From assembly GCA_947176675.1 (NCBI GenBank), contig CAMWRN010000005.1, forward strand, positions 1 through 28,085: a stretch of DNA of 28,085 bases, read 5' to 3'. Source of the DNA: an uncultured Clostridia bacterium (GTDB lineage Bacteria; Bacillota; Clostridia; Oscillospirales; Ruminococcaceae). This document shows positions 1 to 6,168 of the stretch, piece by piece (positions within the stretch are counted from its first letter, which is position 1; each line of letters begins with the position of its first letter). The notes under the pieces were generated by a model, which had not been told where the DNA came from, ran no database searches, and was given only the letters and a program-made list of their open reading frames with translations. Position numbers and translations under genes: made by a program.

Positions 1-1078
1 TTGTAAGCTCAGAGTTGATCTTGTCGATGATCTCACTTGTGATATCCTTTTCGCTACCTTCAGTTGCGGGAGTACCGGGAGTCGTTACTGTTGTGGCAGC
101 AACCGGAGCGGTAACTGTTAATGTTGAACCAGCTCCAGCACCTGTGGGAGCACCGGTTAAGCCCAATGAAGCCCAATCAGTAAATGCGGCACCGCTAAAG
201 TCAGCTGCGGTCTTCCAGTTACCATTACCATTGTCATAGTATAATGTGGTATCTGTAGTAATTGTAACGTTATCAGGATCGAAACCAGTAGCGGTTACAC
301 CTGCAGAAGGAGTTGCAGTCGCAGCTTTACCGGGAACATTTGTGGTTGTAGCATCAGTTGCAGCCTTACCAGCAGTACCGGAAGTAGCAGCAACAGCCTT
401 CCAGCTATCACCCTGCTTCTGGAATGTGATGTTCAATTCCTTAACGTCTTCAGCTTTAAGACCGAGCTTTTCCCACAGAGCGTTAGCAGCGTCAGCGTTA
501 TAGTCGGAGTTATCGAGGATTTCGCCTGCAGCTTCGTCCTTTGTGCGGTTAGCTTCTAAGTACTTAGTAACATCAATAGCCTCAGCTCCGCTTGCAGCAG
601 CCTTAGCCTCCTTGTAGTTGAACTCGCCCTTGTCGTTAACCTTAAGACCGTCAGCCATAACGCCGCCGTTAAGAACAACAACGCCGTTGAAGTCAGTATC
701 AGCGATCTGATCGAGCTCGTCGTTCAGCTGGAGGAACTCCTGCTGAGCAGCTGTACGGTCAACGGGATCGTCGTATGTACCGTTAGCCATCTGGTCAGCC
801 AAAGTCTTCATTCTCTGGAGAATGGAGTCTGTCTCTGTGAGAGCGCCTTCAAAAGTCTGTACCATGGAGATACCGTCCTGAGCGTTCTTAACAGCCTGTG
901 TCATACCGGCGATCTGAGATCTCATTTTCTCGGAAACAGCCAAACCTGCAGCGTTATCGCCAGCGCGGTTGATTGCATAACCGGAAGAAAGTTTTTCCAA
1001 GGACTTGGAAAGCTTAGAGTTGTTGATACCTAAGTATCTGTTCGCGTTCATTGCGGATAAATTGTGCTGTACTACCAT
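1..1078 (-). CDS. fliC: Flagellin, N-terminal part (runs off the window)
   Basis: Structural subunit of the flagellar filament, exported by the flagellar type III apparatus and polymerised outside the cell. The gene starts with ATG at 1078 and 359 codons are visible before the window edge, so the C-terminal D1/D0 part is missing. The first ~140 residues are the conserved D0/D1 helices: NLSAMNANRYLGINNSKLSK near the start, then KLSSGYAINRAGDNAAGLAV and SEKMRSQIAGM, the flagellin signature. From about residue 175 the sequence becomes a variable, Ala/Thr/Pro/Gly-rich region with repeated PGKAAT/ATP-like spacers, as expected for the surface-exposed D2/D3 part. A strong AGGAGGT site lies at 1086-1092. 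It follows nadE on the same strand but is separated from it by a terminator, so it is probably its own transcript. The symbol could equally be hag; the family call is secure. Confidence 0.95.
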   Translation of the reverse strand, partial: MVVQHNLSAMNANRYLGINNSKLSKSLEKLSSGYAINRAGDNAAGLAVSEKMRSQIAGMTQAVKNAQDGISMVQTFEGALTETDSILQRMKTLADQMANGTYDDPVDRTAAQQEFLQLNDELDQIADTDFNGVVVLNGGVMADGLKVNDKGEFNYKEAKAAASGAEAIDVTKYLEANRTKDEAAGEILDNSDYNADAANALWEKLGLKAEDVKELNITFQKQGDSWKAVAATSGTAGKAATDATTTNVPGKAATATPSAGVTATGFDPDNVTITTDTTLYYDNGNGNWKTAADFSGAAFTDWASLGLTGAPTGAGAGSTLTVTAPVAATTVTTPGTPATEGSEKDITSEIIDKINSELT

Positions 1079-1085
1079 AATAGTT

Positions 1086-1124
1086 ACCTCCTGTAATATT
1101 TGGCAGGAAATCCATTTCCTTGCC
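1086..1124 (-). promoter_or_regulatory. Flagellin leader hairpin plus ribosome binding site, CsrA-like GGA motifs
   Basis: In the transcript, a hairpin at 1102-1124 pairs GGCA(A)GGAAA with TTTCCTGCC around a TGGA loop. About 10 nt further on, UACAGGAGGU (1086-1095) is the ribosome binding site. In Bacillus the CsrA protein represses flagellin translation by binding one GGA in a leader hairpin and a second GGA at the ribosome binding site. The two-site arrangement seen here resembles that. The hairpin is read directly from the sequence; CsrA binding is inference. Confidence 0.5.
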
Positions 1125-1183
1125 TTTTTCGCTAAAGTATGCTTTTGCGAAATTAAAATGGAATTTCCTCATTTTTACACAAT

Positions 1184-1189
1184 ATTATA
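1184..1189 (-). promoter_or_regulatory. Possible -10 element for flagellin
   Basis: A perfect TATAAT hexamer on the minus strand lies about 105 nt upstream of the flagellin start and just downstream of the nadE terminator. No good -35 is present at 16-18 nt spacing, and I found no convincing sigma-28 promoter (TAAA-N15-GCCGATAA). GCCGATTT occurs in the terminator stem, but no TAAA sits 15 nt upstream of it. The assignment is weak. Confidence 0.3.
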
Positions 1190-1193
1190 CAGG

Positions 1194-1232
1194 AAGTATA
1201 AAATCGGCATATCTCAAAAAGATATGCCGATT
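1194..1232 (-). terminator. Intrinsic terminator of nadE
   Basis: Perfect 13-bp inverted repeat (1202-1214 with 1220-1232, loop CAAAA) five bases beyond the nadE stop codon. On the minus strand the stem runs into TTTTATA, a short U-rich tail. Confidence 0.8.
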
Positions 1233-1237
1233 AGTGA

Positions 1238-3181
1238 TTATTCCAAATCTTCAAGCCAAAGACGAACACAAGCGTCCGACGGCATGCGCCAGTCGCCGCG
1301 GGGCGAAAGTGTCACGCTGCCCACCTTAGGACCATCGGGCAGGCAAGAGCGTTTGAACTGCTGTGAGAAAAATCTTTTCAGGAACACCGTCAGCCATTTT
1401 TTTATTGTGTCCCTGTCGAACCGTCCCGCAAAGGACTGCTCCGCTATCCGCAGTATTTTTTTCGGCGGAAAACCGCACCGCACCATATAGTACAGAAAAA
1501 AGTCGTGCAGTTCGTAGGGTCCTACAATATCCTCCGTCTTTTGAGAAATTTCGCCCTCTGTCGGCGGCAGCAGTTCAGGGGAAACAGGTGTGGCAAGAAC
1601 GTCCGCAAGGACTTCCGAAAGCTGCTTGTTTTCTGTATTCATGCTCTCATAGGAAACAAGGTGTCTAACAAGAGTTTTGGGGACGCTTGCGTTTACGCCG
1701 TACATTGACATGTGGTCGCCGTTATAGGTCGCCCACCCCAGCGCAAGCTCGGACAGGTCTCCCGTACCTATCACAATGCCGCCGATCTTGTTTGCAATAT
1801 CCATAATGACCTGTGTGCGTTCCCGCGCCTGACCGTTTTCAAAGGTCACGTCGGTAACGCTTTCACTCTGTCCGATATCGGCAAAGTGCTGACGTACAGC
1901 GGCGGTTATGTCTACTTCTTTCAGCGTGACTCCGTAAGCCTCCGCAAGACTTAGGGCGTTACTTTTGGTACGCTTTGTGGTGCCGAAGCAGGGCATGGTA
2001 ACGGTCACTATGCCCTTGCGGTCAAGCCCCAGCATATCAAAGGCGTGGACTGCAACAATAAGAGCGAGGGTACTGTCAAGTCCGCCCGAAAGACCGATAA
2101 CGGCAGTCTTGCAGCCGATATGTCTAAGACGTGTTGCAAGACCCGTCGCCTGCATTGTGAGAATTTCCTCACAGCGGCTGTCAAGGTCTTCCCTGTTTGA
2201 GGGTACAAAGGGCATAGGCGGGAAGCGGCGTTTCAAATCAAGATTTTTTGGGGTGATTGAAAATTCGCAGGAATCGTATCCGTTTCTTTTCAGGGAGTTT
2301 GAGCTGTTCGCCTCAAAAGTGTTCATTTTTCTTCGCTCGGCAATAAGGCGGTGCAAATCTATTTCTCCAAAGGTCAGACCCGTTGTGAATTTTCTGCTTT
2401 CACCAACGATAGCGCCGTTTTCGGCAATAAGGTTATGTCCGCTGAAAATCAAATCTTGTGTGGACTCTCCCATTCCCGCGTCCGCATAAATGTAGCCGCA
2501 AACGCAGCGTGCCGACTGGCTCTTAACAAGCTGTTCGCGGTACTCGCCTTTGCCAATTACTTCGTCTGAAGCGGAAAGATTGCATATTATGGTCGCTCCC
2601 GCCGCTGCAAGACCTCCGGAAGGCGGTTCGGGTATCCACAAGTCCTCGCATATCTCAACACCGATAACAAGCTCCGGTATCTCGTCGCACCAGAAAAGCA
2701 TATCGCCGAAGCAGGTGTATGACGTATATCTTTCATCATTGTCACCATCGTCAACGTCCTTAACGGCAATATTTCCGCTGCGCCAAGGTGTAAAATGTCT
2801 TGCCTCGTAAAATTCCGAATATGCGGGGATATTTTTTTTCGGTACAAGTCCAATTATATTCCCGGCGTTTATTGCGGCGGCGCAGTTGTACAGCTTGCCG
2901 TCCACCTCAAAGGGAAGTCCCACAAAAGCAAGCAGATCGCAGTCCGCAGTTTCTCTTGCGATTTTTACAAGAGCCTTTTTGGCTCCGTCCAGCAAAACCT
3001 TTTGCAGGAACAGGTCGCCGCAAGTGTACCCCGTAATGCAAAGCTCAGGGAACACAACGAGGGAAACGTCCTCCTCCGCAGCCTGTTTAGTAAGCTCGAT
3101 AATCCTGTCCGCATTGTAGTCACAGTCCGCAACCTTTATATCGGGAGTCGCTGCCGCGACCCTTATAAATCCGTCCTTCAT
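1238..3181 (-). CDS. nadE: Glutamine-dependent NAD+ synthetase
   Basis: Makes NAD+ from deamido-NAD+ and ATP, the last step of NAD biosynthesis, with ammonia taken from glutamine in its own N-terminal domain. The protein is 647 residues, the usual size of the two-domain bacterial form. The N-terminal nitrilase-type glutaminase domain shows the Glu-Lys-Cys triad: E46 in VVFPELCITGY, a lysine at 115-116 in PKKNIPAYSEF, and C178 in GVEICEDLW. The synthetase domain contains the ATP-pyrophosphatase P-loop SGGLDS at 365-370. The ATG at 3181 has a G-rich site (AAAGGCGGGC) about 5 nt upstream. A consensus-spaced promoter and a terminator bracket the gene, so it is probably monocistronic. Confidence 0.97.
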   Translation of the reverse strand: MKDGFIRVAAATPDIKVADCDYNADRIIELTKQAAEEDVSLVVFPELCITGYTCGDLFLQKVLLDGAKKALVKIARETADCDLLAFVGLPFEVDGKLYNCAAAINAGNIIGLVPKKNIPAYSEFYEARHFTPWRSGNIAVKDVDDGDNDERYTSYTCFGDMLFWCDEIPELVIGVEICEDLWIPEPPSGGLAAAGATIICNLSASDEVIGKGEYREQLVKSQSARCVCGYIYADAGMGESTQDLIFSGHNLIAENGAIVGESRKFTTGLTFGEIDLHRLIAERRKMNTFEANSSNSLKRNGYDSCEFSITPKNLDLKRRFPPMPFVPSNREDLDSRCEEILTMQATGLATRLRHIGCKTAVIGLSGGLDSTLALIVAVHAFDMLGLDRKGIVTVTMPCFGTTKRTKSNALSLAEAYGVTLKEVDITAAVRQHFADIGQSESVTDVTFENGQARERTQVIMDIANKIGGIVIGTGDLSELALGWATYNGDHMSMYGVNASVPKTLVRHLVSYESMNTENKQLSEVLADVLATPVSPELLPPTEGEISQKTEDIVGPYELHDFFLYYMVRCGFPPKKILRIAEQSFAGRFDRDTIKKWLTVFLKRFFSQQFKRSCLPDGPKVGSVTLSPRGDWRMPSDACVRLWLEDLE

Positions 3182-3218
3182 AGAAAAGCCCGCCTTTCGG
3201 AAAAGATGAATATACTAT

Positions 3219-3247
3219 ATTATACCTTATTTTGATAAAATAAGCAA
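3219..3247 (-). promoter_or_regulatory. Sigma-A promoter of nadE
   Basis: Minus strand TTGCTT (3242-3247), 17-nt spacer, TATAAT (3219-3224). It sits about 40 nt upstream of the nadE start and abuts the 3' end of the neighbouring isomerase gene. Confidence 0.75.
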
Positions 3248-3251
3248 CGCT

Positions 3252-4046
3252 TCAGCAGAAAATATTTTTCGCAAGAAAATTATTCAGCGTCCTGCAATTT
3301 TCTGCAAGATCAGACGCGCCGCTATGGCTTCCCTTATACAACTCGATAATAATACTGCCGTCAAAACCGTATTTTTTTAATTCGGAAAAAAGTGCAAGAT
3401 TGTTGTATTCTCCGAAGCCGAATTTGAGACAGTCCCCAGATTTTCCGAAGTCGGAAAAATGCACGTGTTTGATGTTTTCACCCAAAGCACGAACCATGTC
3501 CAAAGGGTCTGTTCCCGAACGGTGAGCCTGCTTTGTATCCAGCACAAATGCGGCTTTGTCTCCAAGAGCATTTTTCATTTTCACAAGAAATTCAAGACTG
3601 CCGCTTGTACAGCGTGAAACGTTCTCCTGCACAACACAGACGTCAAATTCCTCCGCTGTTTCCTTAAGTCTGCAATATCTTTCAAAATATTTTTCATCGG
3701 AGAAAGGATTCTGCGGCTTGTTGCCGTGAAGAACAAAATACCTTGCGCTGAAAAAATTCATGTACTCGAAAAAACGCTTGTAGTAGTCCAGCACATCCGC
3801 GACCCTGCGCTCGTATGCGGTAAAAAGCATCATCGGTTCGATACTGCACGTAAACGGGTGTACCGAAACAACGTCAATGCCGTATTCTTTTTGCACTTCC
3901 AGCATTTCCCTGCGGTACGGGTCGGACAGCTCACAGTTGGAATTAACAAAAATCTCCGCAGTCCTTACGCCGTTTTCCGCAAGCTGCCGAAATGATTTTT
4001 CAACCTCCATTGGGTACAGACAAGCTGTTGACAGACCCGCTTTCAT
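3252..4046 (-). CDS. Sugar phosphate isomerase/epimerase-like TIM-barrel protein
   Basis: A 264-residue protein of the xylose-isomerase-like TIM-barrel superfamily (AP endonuclease 2 fold). These are cytoplasmic enzymes acting on sugars, inositols or, in the nuclease branch, abasic DNA. Visible barrel-strand motifs carrying likely metal ligands are SVHPF near residue 60, VLHGNK near 110, VVQENVSR near 140, VLDTKQAH near 170, HVHFSDF near 195 and IIELYKG near 240. This is the usual Glu/Asp/His pattern of the isomerase/epimerase branch. The ATG at 4046 has an excellent AAGGAGG 8 nt upstream. The substrate cannot be told from sequence, and the neighbours (nadE, a membrane protein) give no pathway context. 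Endonuclease IV is less likely because its full set of signatures is absent. Confidence 0.85.
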   Translation of the reverse strand: MKAGLSTACLYPMEVEKSFRQLAENGVRTAEIFVNSNCELSDPYRREMLEVQKEYGIDVVSVHPFTCSIEPMMLFTAYERRVADVLDYYKRFFEYMNFFSARYFVLHGNKPQNPFSDEKYFERYCRLKETAEEFDVCVVQENVSRCTSGSLEFLVKMKNALGDKAAFVLDTKQAHRSGTDPLDMVRALGENIKHVHFSDFGKSGDCLKFGFGEYNNLALFSELKKYGFDGSIIIELYKGSHSGASDLAENCRTLNNFLAKNIFC

Positions 4047-4072
4047 TTTGCCGCCTCCTTATATATTTTAAT

Positions 4073-4084
4073 TGTTATATAACA
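4073..4084. promoter_or_regulatory. Perfect 12-bp palindrome upstream of the isomerase gene
   Basis: TGTTATATAACA is a perfect palindrome about 27 nt upstream of the isomerase start and directly 5' of its ribosome binding site. On the minus strand a TTGACA (4105-4110) lies upstream, but the -10 at 17-nt spacing is poor (ACATGT). The palindrome could be an operator or a coincidence of AT-rich DNA. Confidence 0.35.
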
Positions 4085-4133
4085 TGTACAATCTAAAATA
4101 TTTTTGTCAATAATTTAATTCGATATAATTGAG

Positions 4134-4604
4134 TTATGTAATTTCTTTTTTATGCTGCAAATGTATACCGATATGCCCTATACCGAGAATTATCACCGAA
4201 ATTATCATAAAAATATTTCTTCCGTACACACCCAGCAACAGGAACGCCGACACAGGCAGCGTCGCACCCGCCACGGGAATACCAAAAAGGCTGCGGTAAA
4301 AATCCGACATTGTTTTTTCACTTTTAAAATATCTTACCCAGTATACTTCATAAAGTATCATAAGTATGCAAGCTGCCAAAAGCCAAAGCGACCAAGCGGA
4401 AATTTTCCCGAAGTTAAAGTCGGAAAAGATCAGCGCGCAGCAAGTAACCAAAGCCTCTCCGATACGCTCGAAAATAAGCAGGACTTTGCTTTCATTTGCC
4501 GCATATTTTTCGTAATCAGCGGGCTGGTTTTTCGTCCAGATCAGGTTTGGTATCATCAGCATTGCAATAAAAATCAAACCTATGTAGGAAAATCCAAAAT
4601 GCAT
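4134..4604 (-). CDS. Small integral membrane protein, function unknown
   Basis: A 156-residue protein with about five hydrophobic helices: residues 1-23, ~43-65, ~70-92, ~107-130 and ~132-152. They are separated by short charged loops (TKNQPADYEKY, RYFKSEKTMSDFY). There is no signal peptide cleavage motif, and I do not recognise a named family. The start is supported by CAGGAGG 7 nt upstream, which begins directly after the stop codon of the metallo-hydrolase gene. The two genes are therefore translationally close and almost certainly co-transcribed, but no functional link can be claimed. Confidence 0.75.
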   Translation of the reverse strand: MHFGFSYIGLIFIAMLMIPNLIWTKNQPADYEKYAANESKVLLIFERIGEALVTCCALIFSDFNFGKISAWSLWLLAACILMILYEVYWVRYFKSEKTMSDFYRSLFGIPVAGATLPVSAFLLLGVYGRNIFMIISVIILGIGHIGIHLQHKKEIT

Positions 4605-4619
4605 AAAATTCCTCCTGTT

Positions 4620-5378
4620 TTACAGCCATACCGCCCAACTGCCGAAGTCAAAAGTCCCGCTGCCGTGATGAAGTTTTCCCTCAGATTTCAGCTTTCGGAA
4701 TTCGTCCCGCATTTCCGTAATAATTTCAGGTGTTATATCAAGAGAATGATGCGCCGGAAAAACCTTTTTTACAGACAGCTCCGCAATTTTTTCAAGGGAC
4801 GCAAGATACGCTTCGGGGTCGGTTGAGGGATAGTATGCAAAAAGTGTATCCAGATAAACCAAGTCCCCGGTGAAAAGATAACCTCGCTCTTTCTCCCAAA
4901 AGCACATATGCCCGGGAGAATGTCCCGGCGTGTGCAAGACTGTGATAACACGTCCGCCGATATCTATTTCATCACTGTCGGCAAGAATTTTCGCAGGCTT
5001 GCCCTGAAAAAATTCGTAGGTGTTCACATCAAAGCCTTCGGGAAGATCGCAGCGGTCGCAGACCATTTCCCGTATCGTTTCAAGGGACAGCGGAAACTTC
5101 CCGTCCAGCCACTGAAGCTCCTCTTTGTGGGCGTAAAAGTCGGGGAAATATCTATGCCCGCCGATATGATCCCAGTGAATGTGGGTAGCGACAGCAGTGA
5201 TATGCTTGTCGGTGAGATTTGAAACTTCTTCAAAAATATTGCAGATACCGAGTCCCGTGTCGATAAGCAGACACTTTTCCGAACCCACAAGCAGGTAGCA
5301 GTGCGTCTCCTCCCAGTGGCGGTACTCGCTGATGACGTAGGTATTGCTGTCGATTTTTTCTGTGGTGAACCAGTTCAT
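4620..5378 (-). CDS. Metallo-beta-lactamase-fold hydrolase
   Basis: A 252-residue, soluble member of the MBL superfamily. It has the zinc-binding THIHWDH motif (H66, H68, D70, H71), then HTPGHSPGH, FTGDLVY and FPAHH for the remaining ligands. That full set indicates an active two-zinc hydrolase of the glyoxalase II/hydroxyacylglutathione hydrolase-like branch rather than a true beta-lactamase. The likely chemistry is hydrolysis of a thioester or another ester or amide; the substrate is unknown. The start at 5378 has AAGGGAG upstream. A strong hairpin at 5396-5420 separates it from the upstream hypothetical gene, and the membrane protein gene follows 15 bp downstream. Confidence 0.92.
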   Translation of the reverse strand: MNWFTTEKIDSNTYVISEYRHWEETHCYLLVGSEKCLLIDTGLGICNIFEEVSNLTDKHITAVATHIHWDHIGGHRYFPDFYAHKEELQWLDGKFPLSLETIREMVCDRCDLPEGFDVNTYEFFQGKPAKILADSDEIDIGGRVITVLHTPGHSPGHMCFWEKERGYLFTGDLVYLDTLFAYYPSTDPEAYLASLEKIAELSVKKVFPAHHSLDITPEIITEMRDEFRKLKSEGKLHHGSGTFDFGSWAVWL

Positions 5379-5395
5379 AAATATTCTCCCTTACT

Positions 5396-5420
5396 AAAGG
5401 GCGGACTAGATCCGCCCTTT
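5396..5420 (-). terminator. Strong intercistronic hairpin, possible weak terminator
   Basis: A 10-bp perfect inverted repeat (AAAGGGCGGA / TCCGCCCTTT, loop CTAGA) just after the stop of the 82-residue gene and 18 nt before the MBL start. On the minus strand it is followed by AGTAAGGG rather than a T-run, so it may be a leaky terminator or an mRNA-stabilising hairpin. Confidence 0.55.
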
Positions 5421-5425
5421 CGGTA

Positions 5426-5674
5426 TCAGCTTTTCAGCAGAAATTTAACAGACTTAATTGCAAAGCAAAAGCCTTGCTTAAAGGCATCGTTAAAGACATA
5501 GCAGCCGTAGCCGTTTGCCGCGCTCTGAATCAAGTCGGCGGTTTTTTCGTCCGCAACACTTTCGGTGATAAGGTCAAACAGACCGTTCATTGCGCATCTT
5601 GTTTTGACGCTTTCATAGGGTGTAAAATCGCTACTTTCGAGCAGCGCGTCAAGGCTGAATTCGTTATTATCCAT
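5426..5674 (-). CDS. 82-residue hypothetical protein
   Basis: A short soluble protein starting MDNNEFSLDALLESSDFTPY. I chose ATG 5674 because AAAGGAAA lies 7 nt upstream. The frame stays open further upstream to 5809, but that stretch lies in a long inverted repeat and has no ribosome site of its own. The sequence is mostly helical, with a C-terminal segment (NGYGCYVFNDAFKQGFCFAI) resembling small uncharacterised Clostridia proteins that end in a FxxGFxxG-type helix. I cannot name the family with confidence. It lies downstream of a ribbon-helix-helix repressor and opposite a predicted antisense RNA, which suggests a small regulated unit. Confidence 0.6.
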   Translation of the reverse strand: MDNNEFSLDALLESSDFTPYESVKTRCAMNGLFDLITESVADEKTADLIQSAANGYGCYVFNDAFKQGFCFAIKSVKFLLKS

Positions 5675-5694
5675 ATAAATTTTCCTTTCATGTC

Positions 5695-5723
5695 TTGACA
5701 AGAAAGGCTTTCCGATGTATAAT
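5695..5723 (+). promoter_or_regulatory. Perfect consensus sigma-A promoter with no protein gene behind it
   Basis: TTGACA (5695-5700), exactly 17 nt, TATAAT (5718-5723) on the plus strand. No plus-strand protein gene follows. About 75 nt downstream there is a strong intrinsic terminator, so this appears to drive a small RNA. Confidence 0.75.
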
Positions 5724-5748
5724 AAATTTCGGAACGGACTTTCTTGTC
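5697..5748. repeat. Long interrupted inverted repeat in the leader of the 82-residue gene
   Basis: Left arm GACAAGAAAGGCTTTCCGA (5697-5715) and right arm 5728-5748 share 10 perfect outer pairs (GACAAGAAAG / CTTTCTTGTC) and an inner block (TTCCGA / TCGGAA) with small mismatches. The repeat encloses the -10 hexamer of the plus-strand promoter. On the minus-strand mRNA it would fold directly upstream of the 82-residue gene's ribosome site. Confidence 0.65.
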
Positions 5749-5806
5749 TGTTATGGATAACGTAAACTGTACCTTTGGTCCGGAAGCAGTTTACGTTATT
5801 TTTTTT
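5730..5806 (+). ncRNA. Predicted ~75-nt antisense small RNA
   Basis: The start is inferred from the perfect promoter upstream (first transcribed base about 5730). The end is a 13-bp perfect terminator stem followed by eight Ts. It lies wholly antisense to the space between the ribbon-helix-helix gene and the 82-residue gene and reaches the last codons of the former. No convincing reading frame is present: a 24-codon frame from ATG 5753 has no ribosome site and crosses the terminator. The role is unknown; pairing with the minus-strand mRNA leader is the obvious inference. Confidence 0.55.
5757..5806 (+). terminator. Intrinsic terminator of the predicted small RNA
   Basis: ATAACGTAAACTG (5757-5769) pairs perfectly with CAGTTTACGTTAT (5787-5799) across a 17-nt loop, followed by a run of eight T on the plus strand (5799-5806). 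On the minus strand no T-run follows, so it should not stop transcripts from the repressor gene. Confidence 0.75.
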
Positions 5807-5969
5807 CATCGTCTTTTAACCTTTTAATCCCCTCTCTTACAGCCTCGCCTTTGTTGACATTATTTTTTGAGCAGTATTCCGTAAGTATTTTAGAACACTC
5901 ATCGTCAATTCGTATAGACAGCCGCTCGCCTTTAGGATTATCGGTAGGACGACCTGTTCTTGGTGACAA
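5796..5969 (-). CDS. Ribbon-helix-helix DNA-binding protein, TTG start
   Basis: A 57-residue CopG/Arc-type regulator: basic N-terminus with SPRTGRPTDNPK, a beta-strand RLSIRIDDE, then two helices (CSKILTEYCSKNNV and KGEAVREGIKRLKDDEKK). These dimers insert the beta ribbon into DNA and usually repress their own promoter. The likely start is TTG at 5969, with AGGAGG (5979-5984) 9 nt before it. The upstream in-frame ATG at 5999 would place that ribosome site inside the coding region. The promoter has two copies of a 10-bp direct repeat overlapping it, consistent with autorepression. The final codons and stop overlap the terminator stem of the antisense RNA. Confidence 0.8.
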   Translation of the reverse strand: MSPRTGRPTDNPKGERLSIRIDDECSKILTEYCSKNNVNKGEAVREGIKRLKDDEKK

Positions 5970-5978
5970 AACCTTACA

Positions 5979-5984
5979 CCTCCT
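5979..5984 (-). promoter_or_regulatory. Ribosome binding site that fixes the TTG start of the ribbon-helix-helix gene
   Basis: AGGAGG on the minus strand, 9 nt before TTG 5967-5969. An ATG-based start at 5999 would make these bases two Arg codons, and that ATG has no ribosome site of its own. Confidence 0.75.
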
Positions 5985-5988
5985 ACTT

Positions 5989-6029
5989 TTGTCATACATA
6001 ATTATATATTATTGTCATACAAAAGTCAA
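5989..6029 (-). promoter_or_regulatory. Sigma-A promoter with paired direct-repeat operators
   Basis: Minus strand TTGACT (6024-6029), 17-nt spacer, TATAAT (6001-6006). The 10-mer TTGTCATACA (plus sense) occurs at 5989-5998 and again at 6012-6021, 23 bp apart. One copy lies in the spacer and one at the start site. ACTTTTGT (5985-5992) and ACAAAAGT (6019-6026) also form outer inverted arms. Such repeats are typical binding sites of ribbon-helix-helix repressors, here probably the gene just downstream. Confidence 0.7.
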
Positions 6030-6111
6030 TATGTAAAAATGCATAAGAATCTGTATGCTTTTTTGTGCACTTCGTTTTAGTACCATTACACTACAGCACT
6101 ATAAAACTTTC

Positions 6112-6145
6112 CCAAAAATAACGGCGGACAGCCACCCGTCCGCCG
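6112..6145 (-). terminator. Intrinsic terminator of secDF
   Basis: CGGCGGAC (6122-6129) pairs with GTCCGCCG (6138-6145). On the minus strand the stem is followed by TTATTTTTGGG. It lies 24 bp beyond the secF stop. Confidence 0.85.
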
Positions 6146-6168
6146 ATTTACTGTTTGCCGAAATAATT

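Noticed and set aside
15..503. Two plus-strand Ala/Val/Pro-rich frames at the left edge
   Set aside because: They are antisense to the low-complexity variable region of flagellin.
1202..1232. Sigma-28 promoter for flagellin, from GCCGATTT in the terminator stem
   Set aside because: No TAAA lies 15 nt upstream, and the sequence is fully explained as the nadE terminator.
5675..5809. N-terminal extension of the 82-residue protein to 5809
   Set aside because: It would be encoded by inverted-repeat DNA, has no ribosome site, and a good AAAGGAAA supports ATG 5674.
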